The translations under genes were made by a program, and so were the position numbers. 44,810 nt of DNA from NCBI GenBank assembly GCA_035371485.1, contig DAOOWV010000006.1:1-44810 (forward strand), in the 5' to 3' direction. Positions within the stretch are counted from its first letter, which is position 1; every line of letters begins with the position of its first letter. The stretch comes from DAOOWV01 sp035371485. GTDB taxonomy: Bacteria > Patescibacteriota > Dojkabacteria > JAFGLO01. Under the pieces are notes generated by a model. That model searched no databases. It was not told the origin of the DNA and saw only the letters and a list, made by a program, of their open reading frames with translations. Positions 44,527 to 44,810 of this stretch are shown piece after piece.

Positions 44527-44810
44527 TACTACAAAAGTAGAAATCTCCTATAAGGTATAGACAAGTATTCCTGCAACTGCATGTCCTGATCTACAAAAGT
44601 AGAAATCTCCTATAAGGTATAGACAGAAAGTTGTTCGCTATAAACCATTTTATCTACAAAAGTAGAAATCTCCTATAAGGTATAGACCATAACGGAATAT
44701 CGATTCCATCATATCTACAAAAGTAGAAATCTCCTATAAGGTATAGACTCCGCCGAAACCAATCCCATCTCGTAATCTACAAAAGTAGAAATCTCCTATA
44801 AGGTATAGAC
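44527..44810 (-). CRISPR. Type V-A (Cas12a)-like CRISPR array, cut by window end
   Basis: Five 36-nt repeats lie at 44527-44562, 44589-44624, 44652-44687, 44713-44748 and 44775-44810, with four spacers of 26, 27, 25 and 26 nt. Read on the minus strand, each repeat begins GTCTATACC and ends GATTTCTACTTTTGTAGAT, with the TCTAC-TTTT-GTAGA hairpin that Cas12a recognises. The leftmost repeat differs at its two outer bases (TA in place of AT), the degenerate terminal repeat expected at the leader-distal end. So the array is transcribed on the minus strand from a leader to the right of the window, where cas12a/cas4/cas1/cas2 genes would be expected. The spacers are short for this type. The last repeat ends exactly at the window edge, so the true length is unknown. 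Confidence 0.95.

Noticed and set aside
1..44810. tRNA, rRNA or other structured RNA genes
   Set aside because: I saw no cloverleaf or rRNA-like segment in the gene-free stretches by eye; a covariance-model scan was not possible.

Overview
The window looks like a chromosome piece from a Candidate Phyla Radiation (Patescibacteria) bacterium. The DNA is AT-rich and uses the standard bacterial code: TGA ends several intact genes and is not recoded. Housekeeping genes are compact (IF-2 without the long N-terminal extension, a 571-residue MetG). Tandem TrbC/VirB2-type pilin-like genes, a TMEM43-like protein and short exported thiol proteins are also typical of these genomes. Start codons generally lack Shine-Dalgarno sequences and sit in A/T-rich contexts. 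I cannot fix the phylum-level lineage from this window; a 16S or ribosomal-protein tree would be needed.

Left part (1-10.2 kb), accessory. A minus-strand pair lies at the edge: a damaged nucleotidyltransferase-like gene (604-1999) followed by a degenerate P-loop ATPase that runs off the window. A plus-strand cluster of three unrecognised genes (2135-5335) follows, two of them frameshifted. Then come two gene remnants, intact metG (5849-7564), a GC-rich hairpin element flanked by direct repeats, a HAD phosphatase, and a promoter-driven pair of unknown genes, the first frameshifted. Single-base lesions, mostly in short homopolymers, are concentrated here.

Middle (10.2-28.4 kb). polA is followed by a nusA-infB operon that continues into a DsbA-like thiol protein, a CPIC-motif membrane protein and an anchored Ig-like protein. 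After these come a DEAD-box helicase, a TMEM43-like protein, a DUF998-like membrane protein, a cysteine desulfurase, an exported thioredoxin-like protein, a split membrane gene, a large anchored protein of unknown role, a GT4 glycosyltransferase, an orphan Phd/YefM-like protein and an ABC exporter with degenerate motifs.

Right part (28.5-44.8 kb), core. rpoB-rpoC, then rpsL-rpsG behind a clear sigma70-type promoter, then a minus-strand block: dnaG, two pilin-like genes and two small membrane proteins. A gene-free stretch of about 557 bp (40,487-41,043) carries a cluster of DnaA-box-like sites, an AT-rich tract and inverted repeats, and is a candidate replication origin. Next is a UvrD-type helicase fused to a RecB-like nuclease with an Fe-S-type cysteine set. 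The window ends inside a CRISPR array (from 44,527) whose repeat has the Cas12a (type V-A) hairpin. The array reads on the minus strand with its leader-distal end at the left, so leader and any cas genes should lie beyond the right edge.

The most interesting items are the type V-A-like array with short spacers, the candidate origin, the contrast between damaged accessory genes and intact core genes, the displaced infB start, and natural substitutions at antibiotic-contact positions in RpoB and S12.
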